Below, piece by piece: positions 35,371 to 43,923 of a DNA stretch of 64,000 bases. Made by a program: the position numbers and the translations under genes. The notes under the pieces were generated by a model, which saw only the letters and a list, made by a program, of their open reading frames with translations, made no database searches and had not been told where the DNA came from. The stretch's first letter is position 1. Each line of letters begins with the position of its first letter. The stretch spans positions 6,434,501-6,498,500 of the forward strand of contig NZ_JAPEPC010000001.1 in assembly GCF_026340465.1 (NCBI RefSeq), given 5' to 3'. The stretch is from Streptomyces sp. NBC_01306. Its GTDB lineage: Bacteria; Actinomycetota; Actinomycetes; Streptomycetales; Streptomycetaceae.

Positions 35371-35413
35371 CAGTTCAGCCAGTTCAGCCAGCTCAGCCAG
35401 CTCAGTTCGTTCA
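35371..35413. repeat. 9-bp tandem repeat before the DUF2891 gene
   Basis: CAGTTCAGC-type units (CAGTTCAGC, CAGTTCAGC, CAGCTCAGC, CAGCTCAGT) run head to tail, ending in TCGTTCAG. The 80 bases before it repeat CCGCCTTCTGACCGCCC and CCGCCTTCCGAA. Both lie between the DUF979 and DUF2891 genes. Confidence 0.75.
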
Positions 35414-35440
35414 GTACCGCCCCGCTCAAGGAGTACCGCC

Positions 35441-36526
35441 ATGCCCCCCACCTCCCCGGTCCCGGCCTCCGTGCTGCCCCGTGAGTACGCGCGTCCGTTC
35501 GCGGAGCTGGCGCTCCACAACGTGGTGCGCGAGTACCCGAACGCCCCGGCCCACCTGTACGCAGGCCCCGAGGAGATCGTCGCGCCGCGCGAGCTGCACC
35601 CCGCGTTCTACGGGTCGTACGACTGGCACTCCACCGTGCACATGCACTGGCTGCTCGTCCGGCTGCTGCGCCGCTTCGGCCCGGCCGCGCACGGCGGGGA
35701 CCGGAGCGGCGCGGACGCGCTGCCCGCGACCACGGCGAGCCGGATCACCGAGGTGCTGGACGTCCATCTGACCCACGCCAACATCGCGGTCGAGGCCGCC
35801 TACCTGCGCCGCCGCCCGTCGTTCGAACGCCCCTACGGCTGGGCCTGGCTGGTGGCGCTCGCCGCCGAATGCCGGGCGCTGGGCGGCGCGGCGGGCGACC
35901 GGTGGGCCGACGCGCTCGCCCCCGCCGTGGACGCCGTCGGAGATCTGCTCCAGTCCTGGCTGGCCAAGGCTACGTATCCGGTCCGGCACGGAGTGCACAA
36001 CAACAGCGCCTTCGGGCTCGGGCTCGTCCTGGACGCGGGCGAGCGGGCCGGGCTCGCCCGTCCGGTGCTGGACGCGGCGGCCGGCCGGCTGACCGACTGG
36101 TTCGCCGGGGACCACGACGCGCCGCTCCACTGGGAACCCTCCGGCCAGGACTTCCTGTCGCCCGCGCTGACCGAGGCGCACGCGATGCTGCGGGTCCTGC
36201 CGGCCGCAGAATTCCCCGGCTGGCTCGCCGGTTTCGTACCGGCGCTGACCAGCGGTGACCCGTGCTCCCTGCTCACCCCGCCGGTGATCTCGGACTACGC
36301 CGACCCGCAGATCGGGCATCTGCTCGGCCTCACCATGAGCCGGGCGGCGGGGCTGCGCGCCATCGCGGCCGCGCTGCCCGCGGGACCGGCGCGCGAGGCC
36401 GTGGAGGAGTCGGTCGCGGCCCATCTGGCGGTGGGGCTCCCGGCCGTCTCGTCGGGCGAATTCAACTCCGACCACTGGCTGGCGACGTATGCCGCGCTGG
36501 CCCTGGACACACCGCCCGGACACTGA
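35441..36526 (+). CDS. DUF2891 family protein
   Basis: A 361-residue soluble protein of the DUF2891 family. It begins after AAGGAGTACCGCC. HPAFYGSYDWHSTVHMHWLL near residue 65 is the family hallmark, with His and Trp residues reminiscent of an alpha/alpha-barrel active site; RHGVHNNSAFGLGLVLD and WEPSGQDFLSPALTEAHAM are further conserved-looking motifs. It is the last gene of the DUF969-DUF979-DUF2891 unit. Its role in 5-oxoproline metabolism is inferred from position alone. Confidence 0.88.
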   Translation: MPPTSPVPASVLPREYARPFAELALHNVVREYPNAPAHLYAGPEEIVAPRELHPAFYGSYDWHSTVHMHWLLVRLLRRFGPAAHGGDRSGADALPATTASRITEVLDVHLTHANIAVEAAYLRRRPSFERPYGWAWLVALAAECRALGGAAGDRWADALAPAVDAVGDLLQSWLAKATYPVRHGVHNNSAFGLGLVLDAGERAGLARPVLDAAAGRLTDWFAGDHDAPLHWEPSGQDFLSPALTEAHAMLRVLPAAEFPGWLAGFVPALTSGDPCSLLTPPVISDYADPQIGHLLGLTMSRAAGLRAIAAALPAGPAREAVEESVAAHLAVGLPAVSSGEFNSDHWLATYAALALDTPPGH

Positions 36527-36535
36527 CCCTGATCA

Positions 36536-36558
36536 CCGGCGCGGCACTCCGGCGCCGG
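36536..36558 (+). terminator. Hairpin after the DUF2891 gene
   Basis: A 7-bp stem (CCGGCGC / GCGCCGG) with a 9-base loop, 10 bases after the stop. Modest strength. Confidence 0.45.
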
Positions 36559-36616
36559 CTCCGTAGCCGTCCGTCCGGCAGACCCGATGTCAGTGGGGTC
36601 TGGTAGGAATTTGGCT

Positions 36617-38758
36617 GTGAGCAGCGACGACGAGCAGCCCGGGACCCCTGCCGACGGGGGCCCCGAGCAGCTTGCCCTCATCAGGGAGACCGTACGGCGC
36701 ACGAAGGTGCCCCGGGCCAAGCCGCGCACCTGGCGCGGGGCCGCACTCGCCAAGGAGCTGCCCGTGGCGAGGGTCGTGGTGAACAAGGGCGTGCTCCACC
36801 TCGACCAGTTCTTCGACTACGCCGTACCGGAAGAGCTCGACGAGGCGGCCCAGCCGGGTGTGCGGGTGCGCGTCCGCTTCGGCGCCGGCAGCCGCAATGT
36901 GCGTGCCGGCCGCCGGGAGGGCGGTGGGCTGATCGACGGGTTCGTGGTCGAGCGCCGGGCCGATACGGACTACTCGGGAGCGCTCGCCGCGCTGGCCGGG
37001 GTGGTGTCGCCCGAGCCCGTCCTCAGCCCTGAACTGCTCGGGCTCGCGCGGGCGGTCGCCGACCGGTATGCGGGCAGCCTCGCCGACGTACTGCAACTGG
37101 CCGTGCCACCGCGGAACGCGCGCGCCGAGGGGAAGCCGTCCCCCGAGCCGCTGGAACCACCGCCCGCACCGGAGCCCGGCACCTGGGCCCGGTACGGACA
37201 GGGGCCGGGCTTTCTGCGGGCGCTGGCGTCGGGCGGGGCGCCGCGGGCCGTGTGGACCGCGCTGCCGGGACCGCACTGGCCGCAGGAGCTGGCGCTCGCC
37301 GTCGCCGCCGCGCTGTCCTCGGGGCGGGGCGCGCTCGTCGTGGTGCCCGACGGACGTTCGGCGGCCCGGGTGGACGGCGCGCTCACGGAGGTCCTCGGCC
37401 CCGGGCACCACGCGCTGCTCACCGCCGACGCAGGACCCGAGAAGCGGTACCGGCAGTGGCTCGCGGTGCGGCGTGGCGCCGTGCGGGCCGTGGTCGGCAC
37501 CCGGGCCGCGATGTTCGCACCCGTCCAGGATCTCGGTCTGGCGGTCATCTGGGAGGACGGGGACGCCAGCCACAGCGAACCGCACGCGCCGCTGCCGCAC
37601 GCCCGCGAGGTCCTGCTGCTCCGCGCCGCGCACGACAAGTGCGCCTTCCTGCTGGGCAGTACGAGCTGCACGGTGGAGGCCGCCCAGCTCGTCGAGACCG
37701 GCTGGGCCGCCCCGCTCGTCGCGGACCGGGAACAGGTGCGGGCCGCCGCTCCCCTCGTACGGACCGTGGGTGACCTCGATCTGGCGCGGGACGAGGGGGC
37801 CAGGGCGGCCAGGCTGCCCAGCCTCGCCTGGCAGGCCGTGCGGGAGGGCCTCAAGAGCGGCCCGGTCCTGGTGCAGGTGCCGCGCAGAGGCTATGTGCCG
37901 AGACTCTCCTGCGAGCGCTGTCGTACGCCCGCGCGCTGCGCGCACTGCTCGGGCCCTCTGGAAGCACCGGACGAGCGGGCGCTGACCTGCGGCTGGTGCG
38001 GGCGCGACGCGGCCGGCTGGCACTGCCTGGAGTGCGGCCACACGAGACTGCGGGCGCAGGTCGTCGGCGCGCGGCGGACCGCCGAGGAGCTGGGCCGGGC
38101 ATTTCCGGCCGTGCCCGTACGGACGTCGGGACGCGACCAGGTCCTGGACACCGTGGACGGGCGGCCCGCCCTGGTGGTGAGCACACCGGGCGCCGAACCG
38201 GTCGCCGAAGGCGGATATGCGGCGGCGCTGCTCCTTGACGGCTGGGCGATGCTCGGCAGGCCCGACCTGCGCGCGGGCGAGGAGGCGCTGCGCCGCTGGA
38301 TCGACGCGGCCGCGCTGGTACGGGGGCAGAGCGAGGGCGGCACGGTGGTGGTCGTCGCCGAGCCGACACTGCGCCCCGTCCAGGCACTGGTCCGCTGGGA
38401 CCCGGCCGGGCACGCGGTGCGCGAGCTGGCCGACCGGGCCGAGCTGGGCTTCCCGCCCGTCTCGCGGATGGCAGCGGTGTCGGGGAGGGCGCAGACGCTG
38501 GAGGAGTTCCTGGAAGCGGTCAGGCTGCCGCAGGACGCCGAGGTACTGGGACCCGTGCCGATCGTCGCCGCCGACCCCAACAGGCCCCGCAGACCCGGCG
38601 ATCCGCCACCGGGCGAGAGCTGGGAGCGGGCGCTGGTCCGGGTGCCGCCGGGGAGCGGAGCGGCGCTCGCATCGGCGCTGCGGACGGCACAGGCGGCACG
38701 GCTGACGCGGGGCAGCGACCCGGTACGGATCAGGGTCGACCCACCGGACATCGGCTGA
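36617..38758 (+). CDS. priA: Primosomal protein N' (PriA), helicase motifs absent
   Basis: A 713-residue PriA-like replication-restart protein. The N-terminal 3'-DNA-binding domain reads VARVVVNKGVLHLDQFFDYAVP and ends in GVRVRVRFGAGSRNVR. The central zinc region has paired cysteines (CERCRTPARCAHC and CGWCGRDAAGWHCLECG). The helicase core is eroded: where Walker A (GSGKT) is expected there is ALPGPHWPQEL, and where DEEH is expected there is IWEDGDASHS. Actinobacterial PriA proteins are known to lack detectable helicase motifs. GTG start with AGGA upstream. Confidence 0.92.
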   Translation: MSSDDEQPGTPADGGPEQLALIRETVRRTKVPRAKPRTWRGAALAKELPVARVVVNKGVLHLDQFFDYAVPEELDEAAQPGVRVRVRFGAGSRNVRAGRREGGGLIDGFVVERRADTDYSGALAALAGVVSPEPVLSPELLGLARAVADRYAGSLADVLQLAVPPRNARAEGKPSPEPLEPPPAPEPGTWARYGQGPGFLRALASGGAPRAVWTALPGPHWPQELALAVAAALSSGRGALVVVPDGRSAARVDGALTEVLGPGHHALLTADAGPEKRYRQWLAVRRGAVRAVVGTRAAMFAPVQDLGLAVIWEDGDASHSEPHAPLPHAREVLLLRAAHDKCAFLLGSTSCTVEAAQLVETGWAAPLVADREQVRAAAPLVRTVGDLDLARDEGARAARLPSLAWQAVREGLKSGPVLVQVPRRGYVPRLSCERCRTPARCAHCSGPLEAPDERALTCGWCGRDAAGWHCLECGHTRLRAQVVGARRTAEELGRAFPAVPVRTSGRDQVLDTVDGRPALVVSTPGAEPVAEGGYAAALLLDGWAMLGRPDLRAGEEALRRWIDAAALVRGQSEGGTVVVVAEPTLRPVQALVRWDPAGHAVRELADRAELGFPPVSRMAAVSGRAQTLEEFLEAVRLPQDAEVLGPVPIVAADPNRPRRPGDPPPGESWERALVRVPPGSGAALASALRTAQAARLTRGSDPVRIRVDPPDIG

Positions 38759-38778
38759 CGCCGAACGGCCCTTCGGCG
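38759..38778 (+). terminator. Short hairpin after priA
   Basis: CGCCGAA and TTCGGCG form a 7-bp stem with a 6-base loop, overlapping the last base of the priA stop region. Modest support. Confidence 0.4.
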
Positions 38779-38808
38779 CTTGCCGGTTGGGGTGCCTGAG
38801 CCACAGGC

Positions 38809-38898
38809 GGCACCTGCGGTTCCTGCGGCACCTGCGGTTCCTGCGGCCCCTGCGTTTCCTGCGGTTCCTGCTTCACCTGAGTCTCCTGCGACACCTGA
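38809..38898. repeat. Array of ten 9-bp units
   Basis: Ten consecutive 9-base units alternate GGCACCTGC and GGTTCCTGC with later variants (GGCCCCTGC, TTCACCTGA, GACACCTGA). On the minus strand it reads as Pro-Gln-Glu-Pro-Gln-Val repeats, but in a different frame from the neighbouring minus-strand gene. It lies between priA and that gene. Confidence 0.8.
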
Positions 38899-39049
38899 GT
38901 TCCTGCGAGACCTGAGTCCGGGAACTCCGTCGGCACCTGAGTCCGGGAGCTCCGTGCTCCCGGCACGCGACTGCCCCCGGCGCGGTCCGGCGCGAGGGGC
39001 AGTTGAGGCGGGGCGGGCAGCGTTGAAGTGCCGGTGCCGAGCGGCCGGG

Positions 39050-39619
39050 TCAGCCGTTGCGCGGCCCCGGGAAGGCACTCGGGCGTGCCTCTTCGCGCAG
39101 CGAGTGGCCGCCCGCCGTCGGCTGGGGCGGCATCGAGCGCGCGGCGGGCACCGACGGCAGGGCAGGTGACACCGGCAGGGCGTGCGGCGGGGCGGCCGGC
39201 TGACTGTCCTCGTCGGTGGCGGTGTTCTCCGGCTCGGCGTTCGCCGCGGCAGCGACCGCGGCGGCCGCCGAAGCCCGCCGGGTGCCGTATCTGCGGTGCA
39301 CCGCCTGCTTGGTGACGCCGAGCGCCGAGCCCACCGCGTCCCACGAGAAGCCCAGCGATCGGTCGAAGTCCACCGCGGCTGTCACCAGGGTCTCGACGCT
39401 GTCCCGGAGTTCCTGGGCCAGGCGGACGGTCGGGGCGGGAGCCCTGCCGTAGACGACGAAGCCCGTGGAAGGGCCTGAGCGGCGCGGGCGGTAGACATTG
39501 CCCAGTTGAGCGGTGAGGGTGCGCAGTGCGTCCACTTGTCGGCGGACCCGCTCGATGTCTCTGACCAACAGGTGCAGGCTGGCCCGCGCTTGGGCGTCGT
39601 GGGTTGCGTGGTCGGCCAT
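39050..39619 (-). CDS. Small HTH-like conserved protein between priA and fmt
   Basis: A 189-residue protein. MADHATHDAQARASLHLLVRD starts a helical region with ERVRRQVDALRTLTAQLG. FVVYGRAPAPTVRLAQELR leads to FSWDAVGSALGVTKQAVHRRYG at about residues 105-126, which has the pattern of a helix-turn-helix. The C-terminal third is Ala/Pro-rich and disordered-looking. GAGAGG lies seven bases before the ATG. It is divergent from fmt. Probable DNA-binding protein of unknown target. Confidence 0.8.
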   Translation of the reverse strand: MADHATHDAQARASLHLLVRDIERVRRQVDALRTLTAQLGNVYRPRRSGPSTGFVVYGRAPAPTVRLAQELRDSVETLVTAAVDFDRSLGFSWDAVGSALGVTKQAVHRRYGTRRASAAAAVAAAANAEPENTATDEDSQPAAPPHALPVSPALPSVPAARSMPPQPTAGGHSLREEARPSAFPGPRNG

Positions 39620-39856
39620 GAACAAGCCTCTCGAACCGGCGTTGAAAAGGATCGGGCCGCGCATACGGCCCACTTTCATTTCGGTCAATCTCTCTTGACC
39701 AACGCTCCACCTGCTGTTCTGGTCACGCTGCGGGGGCGTATGGGCATATGCGAGGGGCGCGCGGCGGTGCGTACGCCCCCTCTGAACGGGCCCGTAGACT
39801 GGTGCGCTGCTCGTAGTCGTTTCGTAGTCGTGCGCAGTCGGTCCGAGAGGCATCCA

Positions 39857-40789
39857 GTGAAACTCGTCTTCGCAGGCACCCCCGAGGTCGCCGTCCCCGC
39901 CCTGGACGCCCTGATCGCATCCGGCCGGCACGAAGTGGCCGCTGTGGTGACCCGCCCCGACGCCCCCGCCGGGCGCGGCCGCAGGCTGGTGGCGAGCCCG
40001 GTCGCACAGCGCGCCGAGGAGGCCGGCATCGAGGTGCTGAAGCCGGCCAGGCCGCGGGACGAGGACTTCCTGGCACGGCTGCGGGAGATCGGCCCCGACT
40101 GCTGCCCGGTCGTGGCGTACGGGGCGCTGCTGCCCAAGACCGCCCTCGACGTGCCGGCGCGCGGCTGGGTCAATCTGCATTTCTCGCTGCTGCCGGCCTG
40201 GCGCGGTGCGGCGCCCGTGCAGCACTCGATCATCGCGGGCGACGAGGTGACCGGTGCGTCGACCTTCCTGATCGAGGAGGGGCTCGACTCGGGTCCGGTC
40301 TACGGGGTGCTCACCGAGGAGGTGCGCCCCACCGACACCAGCGGCGATCTGCTCACCCGGCTGGCCTTCGCGGGATCGGGCTTGCTGGTGGCGACCATGG
40401 ACGGGATCGAGGACGGCACCCTGCACGCGGTGCCCCAGCCCGCCGAAGGGGTCTCGCTCGCCCCGAAGATCACCGTCGAGAACGCCAGGGTGGACTGGTC
40501 CGCCCCCGCGATGCGGGTGGACCGTCTGGTGCGCGGCTGCACGCCCGCGCCCGGTGCCTGGACCGTCTTCCGGGACGAGCGGCTCAAACTGGTCTCTCTC
40601 GCGCCGGTCACCGACCGCACGGACCTGGCCCCCGGCGAACTGGCCGTCGCCAAGAACAGCGTCCACGCGGGCACCGGCTCGCACGCAGTGGAGCTGCTCT
40701 GGGTCCAGCCCCAGGGCAAGAAGCCGATGCGCGCGGCCGACTGGGCGCGCGGTGTACGGATCGTCGCCGGGGAACTGCTCGGCGAGTAG
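39857..40789 (+). CDS. fmt: Methionyl-tRNA formyltransferase
   Basis: A 310-residue enzyme that formylates initiator Met-tRNA with 10-formyl-THF. The N-terminal domain begins KLVFAGTPEVAVPALDAL; NLHFSLLPAWRGAAPVQHSI contains the formyl-transferase active-site loop, and GVTLMxxxEGLDSG-type TFLIEEGLDSGPVY follows. The C-terminal OB-like tRNA-binding domain spans about 205-310. GTG start after GAGAGGCATCCA. rsmB follows, the standard fmt-rsmB order. Confidence 0.95.
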   Translation: MKLVFAGTPEVAVPALDALIASGRHEVAAVVTRPDAPAGRGRRLVASPVAQRAEEAGIEVLKPARPRDEDFLARLREIGPDCCPVVAYGALLPKTALDVPARGWVNLHFSLLPAWRGAAPVQHSIIAGDEVTGASTFLIEEGLDSGPVYGVLTEEVRPTDTSGDLLTRLAFAGSGLLVATMDGIEDGTLHAVPQPAEGVSLAPKITVENARVDWSAPAMRVDRLVRGCTPAPGAWTVFRDERLKLVSLAPVTDRTDLAPGELAVAKNSVHAGTGSHAVELLWVQPQGKKPMRAADWARGVRIVAGELLGE

Positions 40790-40956
40790 GCGCGCGGCGC
40801 AGCACTCCGCCGTACTCACCGGAGCGGCACGAGCGGCCGAGCGCGCGGCCGGAGCGTCACGCGCGGCGGGCAGGGGGCGCCCGGGTGAACCGCACGCTGT
40901 GCCGGACGTACGCTGAGAGGGTTCGTCCCCCTCACCCTCAGCGGAGCACCTTTCAC

Positions 40957-42426
40957 GTGACCGACCAGCCTCGTCGCCGTCCCGCGCAGCAGCCGGGACA
41001 GCAGCGGCCGAAACAGCAGTCGAAGCCCTACCGCCGCCCGCAGAAGGACCCGGTGCGGCTCCTCGCCTTCGAAGTGCTGCGGGCGGTCGACGACCGGGAC
41101 GCGTACGCCAACCTCGTGCTGCCGCCCCTGCTGAAGAAGGCCCGCGAGAAGCCGGACTTCGACGGGCGGGACGCAGCGCTCGCCACCGAGCTGGTGTACG
41201 GGACGCTGCGCCGGCAGGGCACGTACGACGCGGTCATCTCGGCCTGTATCGACCGCCCGCTGCGGCAGGTCGACCCGCCGGTGCTCGATGTGCTGGCACT
41301 CGGTGCGCACCAGCTGCTCGGTACCCGTATCCCCACCCACGCCGCGGTCTCGGCGAGCGTGGAACTGGCCAGGGTCGTGCTCGGCGACGGTCGGGCCAAG
41401 TTCGTCAACGCCGTGCTGCGCAAGGTGGCGGCGGACGACCTCGATGGCTGGCTGGAGCGGGTCGCCCCGGCCTACGACGAGGACGCCGAGGCCCATCTCG
41501 CCGTGGTGCACTCGCACCCCCGCTGGATCGTCTCCGCGCTGTGGGACTCGCTGGGCGGCGGCCGCGCCGGGATCGAGGACCTACTCGAAGCGGACAACGA
41601 ACGCCCCGAGGTGACCCTGGTCGCCCGGCCGGGCCGCTCCACCACCGACGAGCTGATGGAGACCGTCGGCGAGGACTCGGCGCTGCCCGGCCGCTGGTCG
41701 CCGTACGCCGTCCGGCTCGCGGAGGGCGGCGAGCCCGGTGCGATCGAAGCGGTGCGCGACGGGCGGGCGGGCGTCCAGGACGAGGGCAGCCAGCTGGTGG
41801 CCGCCGCCCTGGCGAACGCGCCGCTGGAGGGCCGCGACGAGCGCTGGCTCGACGGCTGCGCGGGTCCCGGGGGCAAGGCCGCCCTGCTGGCCGCGCTCGC
41901 CGCGCAGCGCGGCGCCCTGCTGCTCGCATCCGAGAAGCAGCCGCACCGGGCCCGGCTCGTCGAGCGGACGCTCGCGGGCAACCCGGGCCCGTACCAGGTG
42001 ATCGCCGCCGACGGCACCAGGCCGGCCTGGCTGCCCGGCTCCTTCGACCGGGTGCTGATGGACGTGCCCTGCACCGGGCTCGGCGCGCTGCGCCGCAGGC
42101 CCGAGGCCCGGTGGCGGCGACGCCCCGAGGACCTGGAAGGGTTCGCCCCGCTGCAACGCGGGCTGCTCCGCGAGGCGCTGAGCGCGGTACGGGTCGGCGG
42201 TGTCGTCGGATACGCGACCTGCTCGCCGCACCTCGCCGAGACGCGGATCGTGGTCGAGGACGTCCTGAAGGGCCGCGGCGGACAGCCCGTCGAGGCCGAG
42301 TGGATCGACGTCAGGCCGCTGATGCCGGGGGTCGCGGCGGTGGGCGACGGCCCCGACGTACAGCTGTGGCCGCACCTGCACGGCACCGACGCCATGTACC
42401 TCGCACTGCTGCGGCGCACTGCCTGA
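40957..42426 (+). CDS. rsmB: 16S rRNA m5C967 methyltransferase (RsmB/Sun)
   Basis: A 489-residue RNA cytosine-C5 methyltransferase. A basic Gln/Arg/Pro-rich N-terminal tail (about 1-30) precedes the NusB-like domain (about 35-165), which starts VRLLAFEVLRAVDDRDAYANL. The Rossmann domain has WLDGCAGPGGKAALLAALA for SAM binding and VLMDVPCTGLGALRRRPEA with the catalytic Cys; YATCSPH carries the second Cys. GTG start, with GGAGCACC 7 to 10 bases upstream. It converges on lysA. Confidence 0.94.
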   Translation: MTDQPRRRPAQQPGQQRPKQQSKPYRRPQKDPVRLLAFEVLRAVDDRDAYANLVLPPLLKKAREKPDFDGRDAALATELVYGTLRRQGTYDAVISACIDRPLRQVDPPVLDVLALGAHQLLGTRIPTHAAVSASVELARVVLGDGRAKFVNAVLRKVAADDLDGWLERVAPAYDEDAEAHLAVVHSHPRWIVSALWDSLGGGRAGIEDLLEADNERPEVTLVARPGRSTTDELMETVGEDSALPGRWSPYAVRLAEGGEPGAIEAVRDGRAGVQDEGSQLVAAALANAPLEGRDERWLDGCAGPGGKAALLAALAAQRGALLLASEKQPHRARLVERTLAGNPGPYQVIAADGTRPAWLPGSFDRVLMDVPCTGLGALRRRPEARWRRRPEDLEGFAPLQRGLLREALSAVRVGGVVGYATCSPHLAETRIVVEDVLKGRGGQPVEAEWIDVRPLMPGVAAVGDGPDVQLWPHLHGTDAMYLALLRRTA

Positions 42427-42495
42427 ACCCGACGGGCAGCTGCTGCCGTGAGCTCATCGCTCCGTGTCCATGTGGGACATGGTGCAAGGGCGCAG

Positions 42496-43776
42496 TTACG
42501 GCAGGTCGCGGCGCATCAGGTCGGCGTAGGTCTCGCGACGCACGACGGCGCGGTGCTCGCCGTCGCGGACGAAGACCACCGGGGGGCGGCGCGCGCCGTT
42601 GTAGTTGTTGCTCAGCGCGTAGGTGTAGGCGCCGGTGACCGGTACGGCGATCAGGTCGCCGACGCTCGGGTCGTCGAGCGGGACGTCGGCGCTGAGGGTG
42701 TCGCCCGACTCACAGTGGCGACCCACCAGTCGGCACATCTCGCCCGCGCCGGTCGGGCGGGTGGCGACGGCGGCCTCGAAACGCTGCTGGTAGAGGGATA
42801 CCTCAAGGTTGTCGCCCATACCGCCATCGACGGCGACGAAGGTGTGGCCGGCGCCGCGCTTGACGGAGACGACGCGGTAGAGCGAGACGCCGGACTCGGA
42901 CACCAGCGAACGGCCCGGCTCGATCAGGAGGCGGGCGTCGGCCGGCAGCAGCCGCTTCGCGACGTCGGTCATGGCGTCGAGGTACGCCTCCACCGTGGGT
43001 GGCCGGTCGGTGTAGGTGTACCGGGAACCAAGGCCGCCGCCCAGGTCGTAGACGGCGAACTCGCCAAGTTCGGCGACCGCCTCGACGGCCTGCGCGAAGG
43101 GTTCGAGGTCCAGGATCTGGGAGCCGATGTGGACGTGGACGCCGTCCAGCCGCAACCGGTCGCCGGCGCGCAGCCGCGCGATCGCCTCCCGGGCCTGCGG
43201 GAGGAGCAGGCCGAACTTGGAGCCGTTCTGGCCGGTGGAGATCGCCTCATGCGTGTCGGGGTGGATGTCGGGAGTGACCCGGACCAGCACGCCCTGCTCG
43301 CCGCCGGTGTCGGAGAGGATCTTCTCCAGCTTGTCGATGTCGTCGAAGTTGTCGATGACGATCTTCCCCGCGCCCGCCTCGACGGCGAGGCGCAACTCCT
43401 CCTCGGTCTTGGCGTTGCCGTGCACGACCAGACCGGTCGGGTCGGCGCCCGCGGCGAGGGCGAGGGTCAGCTCGCCGCCGCCGGCGACGTCGATGCCGAG
43501 GCCCTCCTCGGTGAGCAGCCGGTAGACGGCCGTGCAGGGGAAGGCCTTCGAGGCGAATGTGGCCCGGGAGTTCGGCCAGCGGGCGGCCAGACCGTCGGCG
43601 TACCGGCGGGCACGGGCGCGGATTGAGGCCTCGTCGACGATCAGCGCGGGAGTGCCGTAGGTCTCGGCGAGCTCTGCCACCGGGACACCGCCGAGCACCA
43701 GCGCGCCAGTCCCGTCCTGGGTCGTCCCCGGGGGGAACAGCCCCACCAGTTCCCTGCCTGCCTGCGTCGCCGCCAT
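42496..43776 (-). CDS. lysA: Diaminopimelate decarboxylase family protein
   Basis: A 426-residue fold-type III PLP decarboxylase (meso-diaminopimelate to lysine). ATFASKAFPC holds the PLP Lys near residue 65, VDVAGGGEL-type GIDVAGGGELTLALA follows, VHVHIGSQILD and ILIEPGRSLV-like LLIEPGRSLVSESG are substrate motifs, and GRHCESGDTLSADVPL carries the active-site Cys across the dimer. I choose the ATG at 43776 with AGGAGCGCGG; ATG 43794 is an alternative. Streptomycetes normally keep lysA beside argS and thr genes, so this may be a second copy. It is divergent from a PucR gene. Confidence 0.88.
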   Translation of the reverse strand: MAATQAGRELVGLFPPGTTQDGTGALVLGGVPVAELAETYGTPALIVDEASIRARARRYADGLAARWPNSRATFASKAFPCTAVYRLLTEEGLGIDVAGGGELTLALAAGADPTGLVVHGNAKTEEELRLAVEAGAGKIVIDNFDDIDKLEKILSDTGGEQGVLVRVTPDIHPDTHEAISTGQNGSKFGLLLPQAREAIARLRAGDRLRLDGVHVHIGSQILDLEPFAQAVEAVAELGEFAVYDLGGGLGSRYTYTDRPPTVEAYLDAMTDVAKRLLPADARLLIEPGRSLVSESGVSLYRVVSVKRGAGHTFVAVDGGMGDNLEVSLYQQRFEAAVATRPTGAGEMCRLVGRHCESGDTLSADVPLDDPSVGDLIAVPVTGAYTYALSNNYNGARRPPVVFVRDGEHRAVVRRETYADLMRRDLP

Positions 43777-43923
43777 CCGCGCTCCTCGTGACATTGGTTG
43801 GTCCCGCTCTCCGAAGTGACTCCCCTTATATTTGGGCTTTCGTTGGGTCGAAGCATCGTTGACATCATCAATATGGGGTGCTCAGACTTGGTGTCTGCAA
43901 CAATCGCTGAGCCGGAGACGCAC
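43777..43923. promoter_or_regulatory. Divergent promoter region between lysA and pucR
   Basis: About 147 bases, noticeably AT-richer than the core (CTTATATTTGGGCTTTCG, CATCATCAATATGG). It contains TTGACA at 43859-43864, a good -35 for pucR, but no convincing -10 at the right distance. GGAGACGCAC before 43924 sets the pucR start. Confidence 0.4.

Noticed and set aside
38809..38898. Possible CRISPR-like array
   Set aside because: The units are 9 bases with no spacers, so it is a simple tandem repeat.
42434..42480. Small inverted repeats between rsmB and lysA as a terminator
   Set aside because: The stems are only 4-6 bp with loops that are too tight or weak.
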